From an uncultured Pseudomonadota bacterium (lineage in GTDB: Bacteria > Pseudomonadota > Alphaproteobacteria > RF32 > CAG-239), in contig CASFUZ010000011.1 of the NCBI GenBank assembly GCA_949298065.1, forward strand, positions 1 through 43,754: DNA of 43,754 nt. The letters are read 5' to 3'. Each line of letters opens with the position of its first letter. The first letter of the stretch is position 1. Shown here piece by piece: positions 9,077-17,183 of the stretch. Position numbers and translations under genes: made by a program. The notes beneath the pieces are model-generated. The model was given only the letters and a program-made list of their open reading frames with translations. It was not told where the DNA came from and ran no database searches.

Positions 9077-9439
9077 ATGAGTACGCCAAGAGAATTGTTT
9101 GAAAAAAGAAAAGCTCGCGTAAGAACTGCTTTGAAAAACGCTGCTAACGGCAAAATGAGACTTTCCGTCTTCCGCAGCGGTAAGCATATTTATGCGCAGA
9201 TTATTGACGATGCTAAAGGTTCTACAGTTGTTTCCGCATCTACTCTGGACAAAGAAATCAGAGATCAGATTAAGAAATCTTCTACCGTTGAGGCTGCCAG
9301 CTTCATTGGTAAAGTTGTTGCTGAAAGAGCCGTTAAATCCGGTGTTAGTGAAGTCGTTTTTGATAGAGGCGGCTACATTTACCATGGTCGTGTTAAAGCT
9401 TTGGCTGACGCTGCACGCGCTGCCGGCCTGAAATTTTAG
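9077..9439 (+). CDS. rplR: 50S ribosomal protein L18
   Basis: The 120-residue protein has [26 protein letters not shown] and [20 protein letters not shown]. It carries 5S rRNA into the large subunit together with L5. Confidence 0.97.
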   Translation: MSTPRELFEKRKARVRTALKNAANGKMRLSVFRSGKHIYAQIIDDAKGSTVVSASTLDKEIRDQIKKSSTVEAASFIGKVVAERAVKSGVSEVVFDRGGYIYHGRVKALADAARAAGLKF

Positions 9440-9447
9440 GAGATAAG

Positions 9448-10014
9448 ATGATGGTACAAGCAGATCGTCGTAACAGCAATAAAGCTGAGAAAAAAGAAGA
9501 ATTGGTTGAGAAACTGGTTCATATTAATCGTGTAGCTAAGACCGTTAAAGGCGGACGCAATATGTCTTTTGCTGCTGTCGTCGTTGTTGGCGACCAGAAA
9601 GGCCGCGTTGGCTATGGTTCTGGCAAAGCAACCGAAGTTCCGGATGCTATTGTTAAGGCTACTAATGAAGCCAAGAAAAATATGGTTCGCATTCCGCTCC
9701 GCGAAGGCAGAACTCTGCATCATGACGTTGCTGGTCGTTTCGGCGCAGGCAAAGTTATTTTGAGAACTGCTCCTGCCGGTACCGGTGTTATTGCCGGCGG
9801 TCCGATGCGCGCTATCTTTGAAGTATTGGGTGTTCAGGACGTTGTTGCCAAATCTTTGGGTTCCAACAATCCTTACAACATGATTAAGGCTACTTTCAAT
9901 GCCTTGATGGCTATCAATTCACCTCGTATGGTTGCTGCTAAGCGCGGCAAAAAAGTCGGTGATATTGTAAGCCGTCGTGAGAATACTTCTAAACTGGAAA
10001 AAGAGGAGGCTTAA
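9448..10014 (+). CDS. rpsE: 30S ribosomal protein S5
   Basis: The 188-residue protein contains [19 protein letters not shown] and [18 protein letters not shown]. It has an N-terminal double-stranded-RNA-binding fold and helps decoding accuracy. GGAG six bases before ATG 9448 supports that start; ATG 9451 is adjacent. Confidence 0.97.
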   Translation: MMVQADRRNSNKAEKKEELVEKLVHINRVAKTVKGGRNMSFAAVVVVGDQKGRVGYGSGKATEVPDAIVKATNEAKKNMVRIPLREGRTLHHDVAGRFGAGKVILRTAPAGTGVIAGGPMRAIFEVLGVQDVVAKSLGSNNPYNMIKATFNALMAINSPRMVAAKRGKKVGDIVSRRENTSKLEKEEA

Positions 10015-10017
10015 TCG

Positions 10018-10200
10018 ATGGCTAACAAAACTATAAAAGTTACGCAAATCGCAAGCCCTATCGGTCGTCCCGATAAGCAAAGAGCCACATTAATCGGCTT
10101 GGGTCTGAACAAGATGGGTAAAACTGTTGAACTTCAGGATACTCCCGCTGTTCGCGGTATGATTCGTAAGATTCCTCATCTGGTTAAAGTAGAGGAATAG
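10018..10200 (+). CDS. rpmD: 50S ribosomal protein L30
   Basis: The 60-residue protein contains [19 protein letters not shown] and [12 protein letters not shown], the whole family length. It begins three bases after rpsE. A structured spacer separates it from rplO. Confidence 0.96.
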   Translation: MANKTIKVTQIASPIGRPDKQRATLIGLGLNKMGKTVELQDTPAVRGMIRKIPHLVKVEE

Positions 10201-10208
10201 GATTTGTT

Positions 10209-10267
10209 AAAAGAAGCCGGCAGGTGTCTGCTCGGTAGGGTTTGAGACTTAGTTCGGCTTCTTTTTT
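10209..10267 (+). terminator. Large terminator-like hairpin between rpmD and rplO
   Basis: An 11-bp stem (AAAAGAAGCCG at 10209-10219 with CGGCTTCTTTT at 10255-10265) ends in a T-run like an intrinsic terminator, but its 35-base apex holds a nested hairpin (GCAG/CTGC, 10220-10231). It stands inside the spc operon with no gene of its own, so it may act as an attenuator or processing site rather than a full stop. Confidence 0.6.
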
Positions 10268-10303
10268 GAATCTTTGATGAAATGTTAGATTAGGTGAAGA
10301 AAC

Positions 10304-10762
10304 ATGAAACTTAATGAATTGAGAGACAACGAGGGAGCAACCAAAAACCGCATTCGCGTTGGTCGCGGTATTGGTAGCGGCAAGGGTAAAACTTGCGGTC
10401 GCGGTCAAAAAGGTCAGAAGTCTCGTTCAGGTGTTGCCGTTAATGCTTTTGAAGGCGGCCAGATGCCTATTTATCGCAGACTTCCGAAACGTGGTTTCAA
10501 GAATCCGTTTGCTAAGACATTTGCAGTTGTTAATTTGGACACAATCCAAAAGGCTGTTGATGCCGGTAAATTGAATGCTTCTGCAATTGATGTTAAGGCT
10601 TTGATGGAAGCCGGTGTTATCTCCAAAGAGTTGGACGGTGTTCGTCTGTTGGCTCGCGGCGCTATCACCAGCAATGTTACAATCAGCGTAAACTCAGCTT
10701 CCAAAGCTGCTGTTGCTGCTGTTGAAAAAGCAGGTGGCAAAGTTAATTTGATTGAAGCATAA
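10304..10762 (+). CDS. rplO: 50S ribosomal protein L15
   Basis: The 152-residue protein has the glycine-rich arm [19 protein letters not shown] and [16 protein letters not shown]15 is a late assembly protein of the large subunit. It is followed by a strong terminator, so secY is at least partly separately transcribed. Confidence 0.97.
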   Translation: MKLNELRDNEGATKNRIRVGRGIGSGKGKTCGRGQKGQKSRSGVAVNAFEGGQMPIYRRLPKRGFKNPFAKTFAVVNLDTIQKAVDAGKLNASAIDVKALMEAGVISKELDGVRLLARGAITSNVTISVNSASKAAVAAVEKAGGKVNLIEA

Positions 10763-10781
10763 TTTGCTTGAAGTTGTTTAT

Positions 10782-10813
10782 AAAAAACCTCCCCTGATTT
10801 GGGGAGGTTTTTT
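10782..10813 (+). terminator. Strong intrinsic terminator after rplO
   Basis: A 13-bp stem (10782-10794 with 10801-10813, core CCTCCCC/GGGGAGG) with a six-base loop ends in a T-run. It lies between rplO and secY, which are usually cotranscribed in bacteria. Confidence 0.9.
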
Positions 10814-10854
10814 GTTGAATTAAATGATTATTTGTGTTGTGTAAGTGGATAAAT

Positions 10855-10883
10855 TTGTTGAATTAAAAATTTTTTAGTGTATT
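10855..10883 (+). promoter_or_regulatory. Candidate secY promoter
   Basis: TTGTTG (10855-10860) and TGTATT (10878-10883) with a 17-base spacer lie downstream of the rplO terminator. A small hairpin (AGGGAC/GTCCCT, 10899-10916) follows in the secY leader. The hexamers are moderate, but some promoter is expected here because of the terminator. Confidence 0.4.
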
Positions 10884-10953
10884 AATAAATTAGCTTAAAG
10901 GGACTGCTTTGTCCCTCGTTGTTTGTTTTAAATAAAATAATAAGGATTTAGAG

Positions 10954-12306
10954 ATGGTATCATTGGCAGAAAAAATGGCTGCAAATATGGATATGTCCGC
11001 TTTCAGCAAAGCTGAAGAATTGAAAAAAAGACTTTGGTTTACGGTTTTGGCTTTAATCGTTTTCCGTTTGGGAACATTTATTCCGCTTCCTGGTATTGAT
11101 CCGCATATTTTGTCGGATATTTTTGCCAGACAGTCCAGCGGTATTTTGGGAATGTTTAATATGTTCTCTGGTGGTGCTTTGGAACGTATGACAATTTTTG
11201 CATTGAACATTATGCCCTACATCTCTGCGTCCATTATTTTACAACTTGGTCAATCGGTTATTCCGTCTTTGGCTGCATTGAAAAAAGATGGAGAAGCCGG
11301 TCATCGTAAGATTACGCATTATACCAAAGTTTTGACCGTATTTATTACAATGATTCAAGGTTATGGTATTGCCGTTGGTTTGGAAGGTATGACCGGAAGT
11401 GCCGGTTTATCTGCCGTTGTTATGCCCGGATTTATCTTTAAGTTTACAACAATTGTTTCTTTGGTCGGCGGCACAATGTTTATTGTTTGGCTCGGCGATC
11501 AGATTACGTCTCGCGGTGTTGGCAATGGTTCATCTTTAATCATTACGGTTGGTATTATTGCTAATATTCCAAGCGCTTTGGCACAAACTTTTGAGTTGGG
11601 TCGTGTCGGCTCAATGTCTTTGGGCGTTATTGCCATGTTGTTGGTAATGGTTTTGGCCTTGATTTACATTATTGTATTGGTTGAAAGAGCTCAGCGTAAA
11701 ATTACCATTCAGTATCCAAAACGTCAGATGGGTATGCGGATGATGTCTTCCGAAAATTCGCATCTGCCTCTGAAAATTAACCCCACAGGTGTTATTCCGC
11801 CGATTTTTGCCAGCTCTTTGTTGTTGTTGCCGATTACAATTGCAAATTTGTCTGCCGAAAACGGACCGGAATGGGTGCAGACTTTGAGCCAGTTGTTGGG
11901 ACATGGTCAACCTTTGTATCTGACATTGTATGGTGCATTGATTGTTTTCTTTGCTTTCTTTTATACTGCCGTTGTCTTTAATCCGGAAGAAACAGCAGAT
12001 AATTTGAAAAAGCATGGCGGATTTATCGCCGGTATTCGTCCGGGTAAAAATACGGCTGAATATTTGGATTATGTAATTACGCGTTTAACCGTTTTGGGTG
12101 CTGTATATTTGACCGCTTTGTGTATTTTGCCGGAAATTTTGATTTCAAAATTGTCGGTTCCGTTTGTTTTGGGTGGCACAACCTTACTCATCGTGGTTCA
12201 AGTTACAATGGACTTTGTCGGTCAGCTGCAATCGCACTTAATTGCTTATCAATATGAAGGCTTAATTAAAAAAGCTGCTTTGGTTAACAAAGGAAAGAGA
12301 AGATAA
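10954..12306 (+). CDS. secY: Preprotein translocase subunit SecY
   Basis: The 450-residue polytopic membrane protein has about ten hydrophobic segments and the signatures LGTFIPLPGIDP, FNMFSGGALERMTIFAL and GNGSSLIITVGI. It forms the protein-conducting channel of the Sec translocon in the inner membrane. AAGGA precedes ATG 10954. Its stop overlaps the adk start by one base, so the two are translationally coupled. Confidence 0.97.
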   Translation: MVSLAEKMAANMDMSAFSKAEELKKRLWFTVLALIVFRLGTFIPLPGIDPHILSDIFARQSSGILGMFNMFSGGALERMTIFALNIMPYISASIILQLGQSVIPSLAALKKDGEAGHRKITHYTKVLTVFITMIQGYGIAVGLEGMTGSAGLSAVVMPGFIFKFTTIVSLVGGTMFIVWLGDQITSRGVGNGSSLIITVGIIANIPSALAQTFELGRVGSMSLGVIAMLLVMVLALIYIIVLVERAQRKITIQYPKRQMGMRMMSSENSHLPLKINPTGVIPPIFASSLLLLPITIANLSAENGPEWVQTLSQLLGHGQPLYLTLYGALIVFFAFFYTAVVFNPEETADNLKKHGGFIAGIRPGKNTAEYLDYVITRLTVLGAVYLTALCILPEILISKLSVPFVLGGTTLLIVVQVTMDFVGQLQSHLIAYQYEGLIKKAALVNKGKRR

Positions 12307-12983
12307 TGTCTTTTAAGGATAGCGGATTGGGTTTGCATGTGGTCTTTACCGGAGCTCCGGGCTGCGGTAAAGGCACACAGGCAAGAATCTTGAAAGAAAA
12401 AGTTGCAATTTGCCATTTGTCTACGGGTGAAATGTTGCGTGCCGAAGCTGCCAAAGGTACGCCGCTTGGTTTGGAAATAAAGGCTTTGTTGGACAAAGGT
12501 GAATTTGCGACCGATGAAATGATTATTAATATGGTCTCAAAACGAATCGATGAGGCTGATTGCAAAAACGGTTTTATTTTGGATGGCTTTCCGAGAACTT
12601 TGCACCAAGCTGAAGTTTTGGATGAAATGCTTGATAAAAAGGGGATTAATCTGGATGCCGTGATAGAAATTCAGGTTCCCGATGAGATTATTATGGAACG
12701 TATTTTGGGACGTTATGCCTGCATGAACTGTGGGCAAGGTTATCATGACAAATTTCAAAAACCGAAAGTTTATGGTGTTTGCGATGTTTGTGGCGGTACG
12801 GATTTTTATCGCCGTGTTGATGATAACAAAACAACGGTGCAAAATCGTTTAGTAAACTATAGAGCTTTGACTTATCCGACTATTCCGTACTATGAGAAAA
12901 AAGGACTCCTGCGTTGTGTGGACGGAACCGGTACAATTGAGGCCGTTAGTAATAAAGTTGACAGCATTTTGGGCATAAAATAG
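12306..12983 (+). CDS. adk: Adenylate kinase with Cys4 LID
   Basis: The 225-residue protein interconverts AMP and ATP with two ADP. The P-loop GAPGCGKGT lies at residues 16-24, DGFPRT near 93-98, and the LID carries four Cys (C139, C142, C159, C162; CMNC and CDVC), which would bind a structural zinc as in many bacterial long-form enzymes. Coupling to secY (TAATG overlap) is the usual alphaproteobacterial arrangement. Confidence 0.96.
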   Translation: MSFKDSGLGLHVVFTGAPGCGKGTQARILKEKVAICHLSTGEMLRAEAAKGTPLGLEIKALLDKGEFATDEMIINMVSKRIDEADCKNGFILDGFPRTLHQAEVLDEMLDKKGINLDAVIEIQVPDEIIMERILGRYACMNCGQGYHDKFQKPKVYGVCDVCGGTDFYRRVDDNKTTVQNRLVNYRALTYPTIPYYEKKGLLRCVDGTGTIEAVSNKVDSILGIK

Positions 12984-13057
12984 CCTGAGTCAACGTCTGG
13001 GTTTTCTAAAAACCTGAAAAAAATGCAACTTTTTGAATTTTTTTGCTAAAAGGGTGG

Positions 13058-13085
13058 TTGACACTATTAAAATTTAGCCTATAAT
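13058..13085 (+). promoter_or_regulatory. Consensus sigma-70 promoter for rpsM-rpsK
   Basis: TTGACA (13058-13063) and TATAAT (13080-13085) are both perfect hexamers with a 16-base spacer. Transcription should start near 13092, about 65 bases before rpsM, with a small hairpin (AAAAGT/ACTTTT, 13100-13119) in the leader. It gives the alpha-operon genes a start independent of secY-adk. Confidence 0.88.
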
Positions 13086-13156
13086 CCGGCTTAATTTTGA
13101 AAAGTGGTGATCAACTTTTTGAATGTGATAATTAATTTAAAGGATGGAGAGTTAAT

Positions 13157-13525
13157 TTGGCTCGTATAGCTGGTGTAAACATTCCGACAGCCAAAAGAAT
13201 TGAAGTCGCTCTGACTTATATTTTCGGTATCGGAAGAAAAACTGCTCAAGACATTTGCGCAAAATCTGGAATCGACTGCAGTCGCCGTGTTCACGAATTG
13301 TCCGAAGAAGAGGTCGCTAAAATTCGTGAAGTTATTGACAGCAACTATCTGGTTGAAGGTGAGTTGCGTCGTGAAGTCGGCGTTAACATCAAGAGACTTA
13401 TGGATCTCGGATGTTATAGAGGTTTGAGACATCGTAAAGGTTTGCCGGTTCGCGGACAGAGTACAAAAACTAATGCCCGTACCCGTAAAGGTAAACGCAA
13501 AACCGTTGCGAATAAGAAAAAGTAA
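13157..13525 (+). CDS. rpsM: 30S ribosomal protein S13 (TTG start)
   Basis: The 122-residue protein reads [18 protein letters not shown] and [16 protein letters not shown] with a basic tail, the family hallmarks. S13 contacts tRNAs from the 30S head. The conserved N terminus requires TTG at 13157, preceded by GGATGGAGAG; no ATG is available at the right place. Confidence 0.96.
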   Translation: MARIAGVNIPTAKRIEVALTYIFGIGRKTAQDICAKSGIDCSRRVHELSEEEVAKIREVIDSNYLVEGELRREVGVNIKRLMDLGCYRGLRHRKGLPVRGQSTKTNARTRKGKRKTVANKKK

Positions 13526-13538
13526 GAGGTAGATTCTA

Positions 13539-13928
13539 ATGGCAAAAGCAGTACAACGTGTTAAGAAAAAAGAAAAGAAGAATATCACGGCGGGTGTTGC
13601 CCATGTGAATTCTACTTTCAACAATACAAGAGTAACAATTACTGACGCTCAGGGTAATACTGTTTCTTGGTCTACAGCCGGTGCTCAAGGTTTTAAGGGT
13701 TCTCGTAAGTCTACCCCTTATGCCGCTCAGGTTGCTGCCGAAGAAGCCGGCAAAAAGGCTCAGGAAAATGGTATGAAGACCTTGGAAGTTGAAGTTAAAG
13801 GTCCCGGTTCTGGTAGAGAATCTGCGATTAGAGCCTTGCAGGTTATTGGTTTTACTATCACTTCTATTCGTGATGTAACTCCTATTCCTCACAACGGCTG
13901 CCGCATGAGAAAAAGACGCCGCGTTTAG
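13539..13928 (+). CDS. rpsK: 30S ribosomal protein S11
   Basis: The 129-residue protein has [33 protein letters not shown] and the C-terminal [13 protein letters not shown]. It forms part of the 30S platform. AAGAGG lies upstream of the start. Confidence 0.97.
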   Translation: MAKAVQRVKKKEKKNITAGVAHVNSTFNNTRVTITDAQGNTVSWSTAGAQGFKGSRKSTPYAAQVAAEEAGKKAQENGMKTLEVEVKGPGSGRESAIRALQVIGFTITSIRDVTPIPHNGCRMRKRRRV

Positions 13929-13943
13929 TCTTTTATGGATAGT

Positions 13944-13962
13944 GAGGCTGTATGTCAGCCTC
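13944..13962 (+). terminator. Hairpin between rpsK and rpoA
   Basis: Perfect 7-base arms GAGGCTG/CAGCCTC with a five-base loop are followed, after five bases, by TCTTTTGATTTTT. The T-rich tract is not continuous with the stem, so it may be a weak terminator or an mRNA-stability element. Confidence 0.45.
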
Positions 13963-14018
13963 GCCGTCTTTTGATTTTTGTAAATATTGCATATGCACTA
14001 AAATAAGAGGACATACCA

Positions 14019-15026
14019 GTGATTCAAAAGAATTGGCAAGAACTTATTAAACCTACTAACTTAGATGTTTCCAGCGAAGGCGAAAACAAGGCTAAGATAG
14101 TAGTAGAACCTTTGGAAAGAGGTTTCGGCTTAACTTTGGGCAACGCTTTGAGAAGAGTTTTATTATCTTCTTTGCAAGGCGGTGCCGTAACGGCTATCAA
14201 AATTAACGGCGTTCTGCATGAATTTTCTGTAGTTCCCGGTGTTAGAGAAGACGTTACCGATATTGTTCTCAATATTAAATGTTTGGCCGTTGCCGTTCAT
14301 GGCGAGGGTCCGAAAACGATGACCTTGAAAGCAGAGGGTCCGTGCGAAGTTACGGCCGCTATGATTGAAACAGGTCATGATGTTGAAATTATGAATCCGG
14401 ATTTGGTTATTTGTAATCTGGATGCCGGTGCTAAAATTTCTATGGAATTGACCGTTAATACAGGTAAGGGTTATGTTCCGGCTTATCAAAATAAAGCCGC
14501 TGATGCTCCGATCGGTCTTATTGCCGTTGATGCGATTTATTCTCCGGTTAAGAAGGTTTCTTACAAAGTTGAGAATACGCGTGTCGGTCAAGTTACTGAC
14601 TATGATAAATTGACAATGGTGGTTGAGACAAACGGCGTTGTTTCTCCGGAAGATGCAGTTGCTTTGGCTGCTCGTATTTTGCAAGACCAACTCAAACCGT
14701 TCATTAACTTTGATGAACCGGAAGTTGAGGTTGAGGCTGAAAGAGAAGAGTTGCCGTTTAACAGAAACCTGCTCAAGAAGGTTGAAGAGCTTGAGTTGTC
14801 TGTTCGTTCGGCTAACTGCCTGAAGAACGATAATATCGTTTATATCGGTGATTTGGTTCAAAAGACAGAAGCAGAAATGTTGCGTACACCGAACTTCGGT
14901 CGTAAGTCTTTGAACGAAATTAAAGAAGTTTTGGCAAAAATGGGTATTCATCTCGGTATGGATACGCCGGGTTGGCCGCCTGAGAATATTGAAGAGCTCA
15001 TCAAAAGAGTTGACGAGCATTTCTAA
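14019..15026 (+). CDS. rpoA: RNA polymerase alpha subunit
   Basis: The 335-residue protein has an N-terminal dimerisation domain ([19 protein letters not shown] near residues 33-51) and a C-terminal DNA- and activator-binding domain (about 255-335; [31 protein letters not shown]). The start is GTG at 14019 with AAGAGG upstream. It is followed by a strong terminator. Confidence 0.97.
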   Translation: MIQKNWQELIKPTNLDVSSEGENKAKIVVEPLERGFGLTLGNALRRVLLSSLQGGAVTAIKINGVLHEFSVVPGVREDVTDIVLNIKCLAVAVHGEGPKTMTLKAEGPCEVTAAMIETGHDVEIMNPDLVICNLDAGAKISMELTVNTGKGYVPAYQNKAADAPIGLIAVDAIYSPVKKVSYKVENTRVGQVTDYDKLTMVVETNGVVSPEDAVALAARILQDQLKPFINFDEPEVEVEAEREELPFNRNLLKKVEELELSVRSANCLKNDNIVYIGDLVQKTEAEMLRTPNFGRKSLNEIKEVLAKMGIHLGMDTPGWPPENIEELIKRVDEHF

Positions 15027-15032
15027 AATCTT

Positions 15033-15068
15033 AAAAACTCCCGCAAAGAAATTTGCGGGAGTTTTTTT
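15033..15068 (+). terminator. Strong intrinsic terminator after rpoA
   Basis: A 15-bp stem (15033-15047 with 15052-15066, core ACTCCCGCAAA/TTTGCGGGAGT) ends in a run of seven T. It lies between rpoA and rplQ, which are usually cotranscribed. Confidence 0.9.
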
Positions 15069-15121
15069 GCTTGCAATTAAGGCTTTGATGTGTTAGAAGA
15101 AAGTCCGATTGAGGAGTCTTT

Positions 15122-15196
15122 ATGCAGGAGATGTTTTATTTCGTGGTAGAGACTATGGTTTTATCCGCTTTGCCCGTCAAAGCACAGAGAAAATGA
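15122..15196 (+). CDS. Possible 24-residue leader ORF before rplQ
   Basis: ATG 15122 follows GAGGAG by six bases, a strong ribosome binding site, and the frame runs 24 codons to TGA 15194-15196, twelve bases before rplQ. The predicted peptide is hydrophobic in the middle (FYFVVETMVLSALP). It could couple or attenuate rplQ translation; it could also be chance. Confidence 0.35.
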   Translation: MQEMFYFVVETMVLSALPVKAQRK

Positions 15197-15208
15197 AAGG
15201 ACATTGTC

Positions 15209-15649
15209 ATGAGACATGGAGATGCACATAGAAGATTTAATATGCCGAAAAGCCAGAGAAGAGCTTTGTTCTCTAACCTGACCAACGCTTTGTTTACACA
15301 TGAGCAAATTACGGTTACTTTGCCCAGAGCTAAAGAACTCAGAACATTTGCCGACAATATGATTACCTATGCTAAAAAAGGTGATTTGAACAGCCGCAGA
15401 TTGGCTCTTGCTTTCCTGCGTGACAACGAAGTTGTTTCTAAGCTTTTCTCTACTTTGGCTGAGCGTTATAAAGGCCGCAACGGTGGTTATACACGCGTTT
15501 TGAAGTCTGGCCTGCGTTATGGCGACTGTGCTCCGATGGCTATCATTGAGTTGGTTGACCGTGATGTTAATGCTAAAGGTGCCAAAGATTTGGCTCGCGT
15601 TGCCGCTGAAAAGGCCGCTGCAGCTGAGGCTGAGAAGACAGCAGAATAA
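15209..15649 (+). CDS. rplQ: 50S ribosomal protein L17
   Basis: The 146-residue protein begins [21 protein letters not shown] and keeps the family core through [22 protein letters not shown], then has an Ala/Glu-rich tail of about 20 residues. It has AAAGG upstream. A terminator upstream implies its own promoter or read-through from rpoA. Confidence 0.96.
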   Translation: MRHGDAHRRFNMPKSQRRALFSNLTNALFTHEQITVTLPRAKELRTFADNMITYAKKGDLNSRRLALAFLRDNEVVSKLFSTLAERYKGRNGGYTRVLKSGLRYGDCAPMAIIELVDRDVNAKGAKDLARVAAEKAAAAEAEKTAE

Positions 15650-15669
15650 TCTTTGTGATTATATCAATG

Positions 15670-15703
15670 AAAAGAGCGAATCGGAAACGGTCCGCTTTTT
15701 TTG
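15670..15703 (+). terminator. Weak terminator after rplQ
   Basis: AAAGAGCG and CGCTTTTTTT can pair around an apex that is itself partly complementary, and a T-run follows. The pairing is imperfect, so it is a moderate candidate. Confidence 0.5.
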
Positions 15704-15734
15704 TGTTTATAAACTATTTGATGCTGTGAGATAA

Positions 15735-15762
15735 TTGACAAAAGTTGAATTTGTGCTACAAC
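15735..15762 (+). promoter_or_regulatory. Promoter for the 15806-17093 pair
   Basis: A perfect TTGACA (15735-15740) and TACAAC (15757-15762) are 16 bases apart. Transcription would start about 37 bases before ATG 15806. Confidence 0.55.
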
Positions 15763-15805
15763 CAAAAAAATTATTTTCTATTGTGTCATTTAAATATCAT
15801 TTTGT

Positions 15806-16351
15806 ATGAAAGCTCAAATTAATCACAACAACAATGTTTTTTCCTGTAAGGGATTTTTGTATTCATCTTATATTCATCATGATGATGCGTATATTTTGCT
15901 TAATGCCGGACAAACTTGCGTCTTGCATTTGGAAAATGAAGAAGAAAAAGCTCGGGTGAAAGAGTTTATTGCTCAGTTGCAGCTTGGAGCATATGTTTTT
16001 CTTTATTATACGCGGAGCGGTCGTGTGATAAAAATTTTTGATATGTTGAACGGTCAGGTTCTTGATTGTGAGAAACCTAATGATGTTGTAGCAGAAAATT
16101 TTTCAGGGATTCTTAAGTTTAAGACCAGAGAGTTTATGCGACCGAATTTTGAAGTTTATATCTTTTCCGTAGTTGATGGCAGAAGCACCAGAGGCTATGC
16201 TTATTTGGTTGATGTTATCCATGAGGAGAAGGATAGACGCGGATTGATGAAGATGCAAGCTGGTGATGATATCTCAATTCGGGAAAGTAAAGATGGTTGT
16301 GTTTTGGCAATTAAAGATATTTCTCGCGATATCACAATCGGGGAATATTGA
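15806..16351 (+). CDS. Hypothetical protein (181 aa)
   Basis: No family recognised. The protein is predicted soluble, with no signal peptide or membrane span. It alternates hydrophobic and acidic stretches (DDAYILLNAGQTCVLHL, YVFLYYTRSGRVIKIFDML) that suggest beta-rich domains. There is no clear Shine-Dalgarno before ATG 15806, and the same is true of the next gene 34 bases downstream. The two probably share a transcript from the promoter at 15735 and end at the terminator at 17113. Confidence 0.7.
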   Translation: MKAQINHNNNVFSCKGFLYSSYIHHDDAYILLNAGQTCVLHLENEEEKARVKEFIAQLQLGAYVFLYYTRSGRVIKIFDMLNGQVLDCEKPNDVVAENFSGILKFKTREFMRPNFEVYIFSVVDGRSTRGYAYLVDVIHEEKDRRGLMKMQAGDDISIRESKDGCVLAIKDISRDITIGEY

Positions 16352-16385
16352 TAAATTTTTTGTTTAACTTAAATTATTTTGTATC

Positions 16386-17093
16386 ATGAAAACAATCGGA
16401 TTGGTGGGCATATCAGCCGTGGAAACGACGATTGCCTATGTGAAAGCGATTACGGAGTTTATGCGTGATTACACGTGTAGACAACAAGATCCGCAAATGA
16501 TTATTGTAGCTCTTGATTTTCAAAGAGTGAAGAAACTACGGGCAGCAGGGCAGTGGAGTGAATTGATTGACTTTTGCTCTAATGCGATATCTTATGATAT
16601 GGCGGCGCAGGATTTGGTGGTTGTTTGCTCCAATGAAATGCATCGTTTCTATGCGGATATTCAAGAATTGAGTATGGAAGACAATATCCTTTCTATTGTT
16701 GATACAACGGTGGATTATGTCCTTCAGCAAAATTATCAAAAGGTTTTGTTGCTTGGTACGAAGCCGACAATGTGTGAAGACTTTTATGTTACGGCATTGA
16801 CGCAAAAAGGTATTGATGTCGTTGTGCCAACGGAGAAAGAACAAGACGAAGTTGAACGTGTTATTGAGGAGCTGTGTGAGGGTATCATCAGTGAGGCATC
16901 AAGAACATCCTTATGTCGGATTATTCGGGCTGTTTGCGAGCGAGAATCCGGTATTCAGGCTGTGGTTTTAGCCAGCACGGAGTTACCGATGATTTTGCCG
17001 GCTCATTTGGTTTACCGCTGGGTTCGTTTGCCGGTTGTAAATACGCTTCGCGTTCATGCTGAGGCGGCAGTTAAATTAGCGCTTGGATTGTAA
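16386..17093 (+). CDS. Divergent Asp/Glu racemase-family protein
   Basis: The 235-residue protein has the two-domain aspartate/glutamate racemase fold: an N-terminal MKTIGLVGIS strand, the first half-site VVCSNEMH (C81), and the second half-site VLASTELPMIL. YgeA-like and aspartate racemases normally read GCTE at the second site; here it is AST with Ser197 in the Cys position, and the N-terminal glycine-rich loop is also altered. It may have lost racemase activity, use a different mechanism, or act on another substrate. Fold assignment is firm; function is not. It has no clear Shine-Dalgarno and probably follows the 15806 gene on one mRNA. Confidence 0.75.
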   Translation: MKTIGLVGISAVETTIAYVKAITEFMRDYTCRQQDPQMIIVALDFQRVKKLRAAGQWSELIDFCSNAISYDMAAQDLVVVCSNEMHRFYADIQELSMEDNILSIVDTTVDYVLQQNYQKVLLLGTKPTMCEDFYVTALTQKGIDVVVPTEKEQDEVERVIEELCEGIISEASRTSLCRIIRAVCERESGIQAVVLASTELPMILPAHLVYRWVRLPVVNTLRVHAEAAVKLALGL

Positions 17094-17112
17094 TCTGATT
17101 TAAGTTTTGAAG

Positions 17113-17147
17113 AAAAGAGGCAGATATTAAAATCTGCCTCTTTTTTT
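17113..17147 (+). terminator. Intrinsic terminator after the racemase-family gene
   Basis: A 13-bp stem (17113-17125 with 17132-17144, AGAGGCAGAT/ATCTGCCTCT) with a six-base loop is followed by a T-run. Confidence 0.88.
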
Positions 17148-17148
17148 G

Positions 17149-17176
17149 TAAAAAAATCCCCGATTTCTCGGAGATT
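17149..17176 (-). terminator. Intrinsic terminator of the hydrogenase operon
   Basis: On the minus strand AATCTCCGA and TCGGGGATT pair around GAAA with one mismatch, followed by a T-run. It sits just past the stop of the minus-strand hydrogenase gene at 17184. Confidence 0.7.
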
Positions 17177-17183
17177 AAAAAAG

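Noticed and set aside
14163..15020. 285-codon minus-strand ORF opposite rpoA
   Set aside because: Antisense shadow of a conserved gene; composition (Asn/Ile/Arg-rich) is typical of reverse-complement reading.
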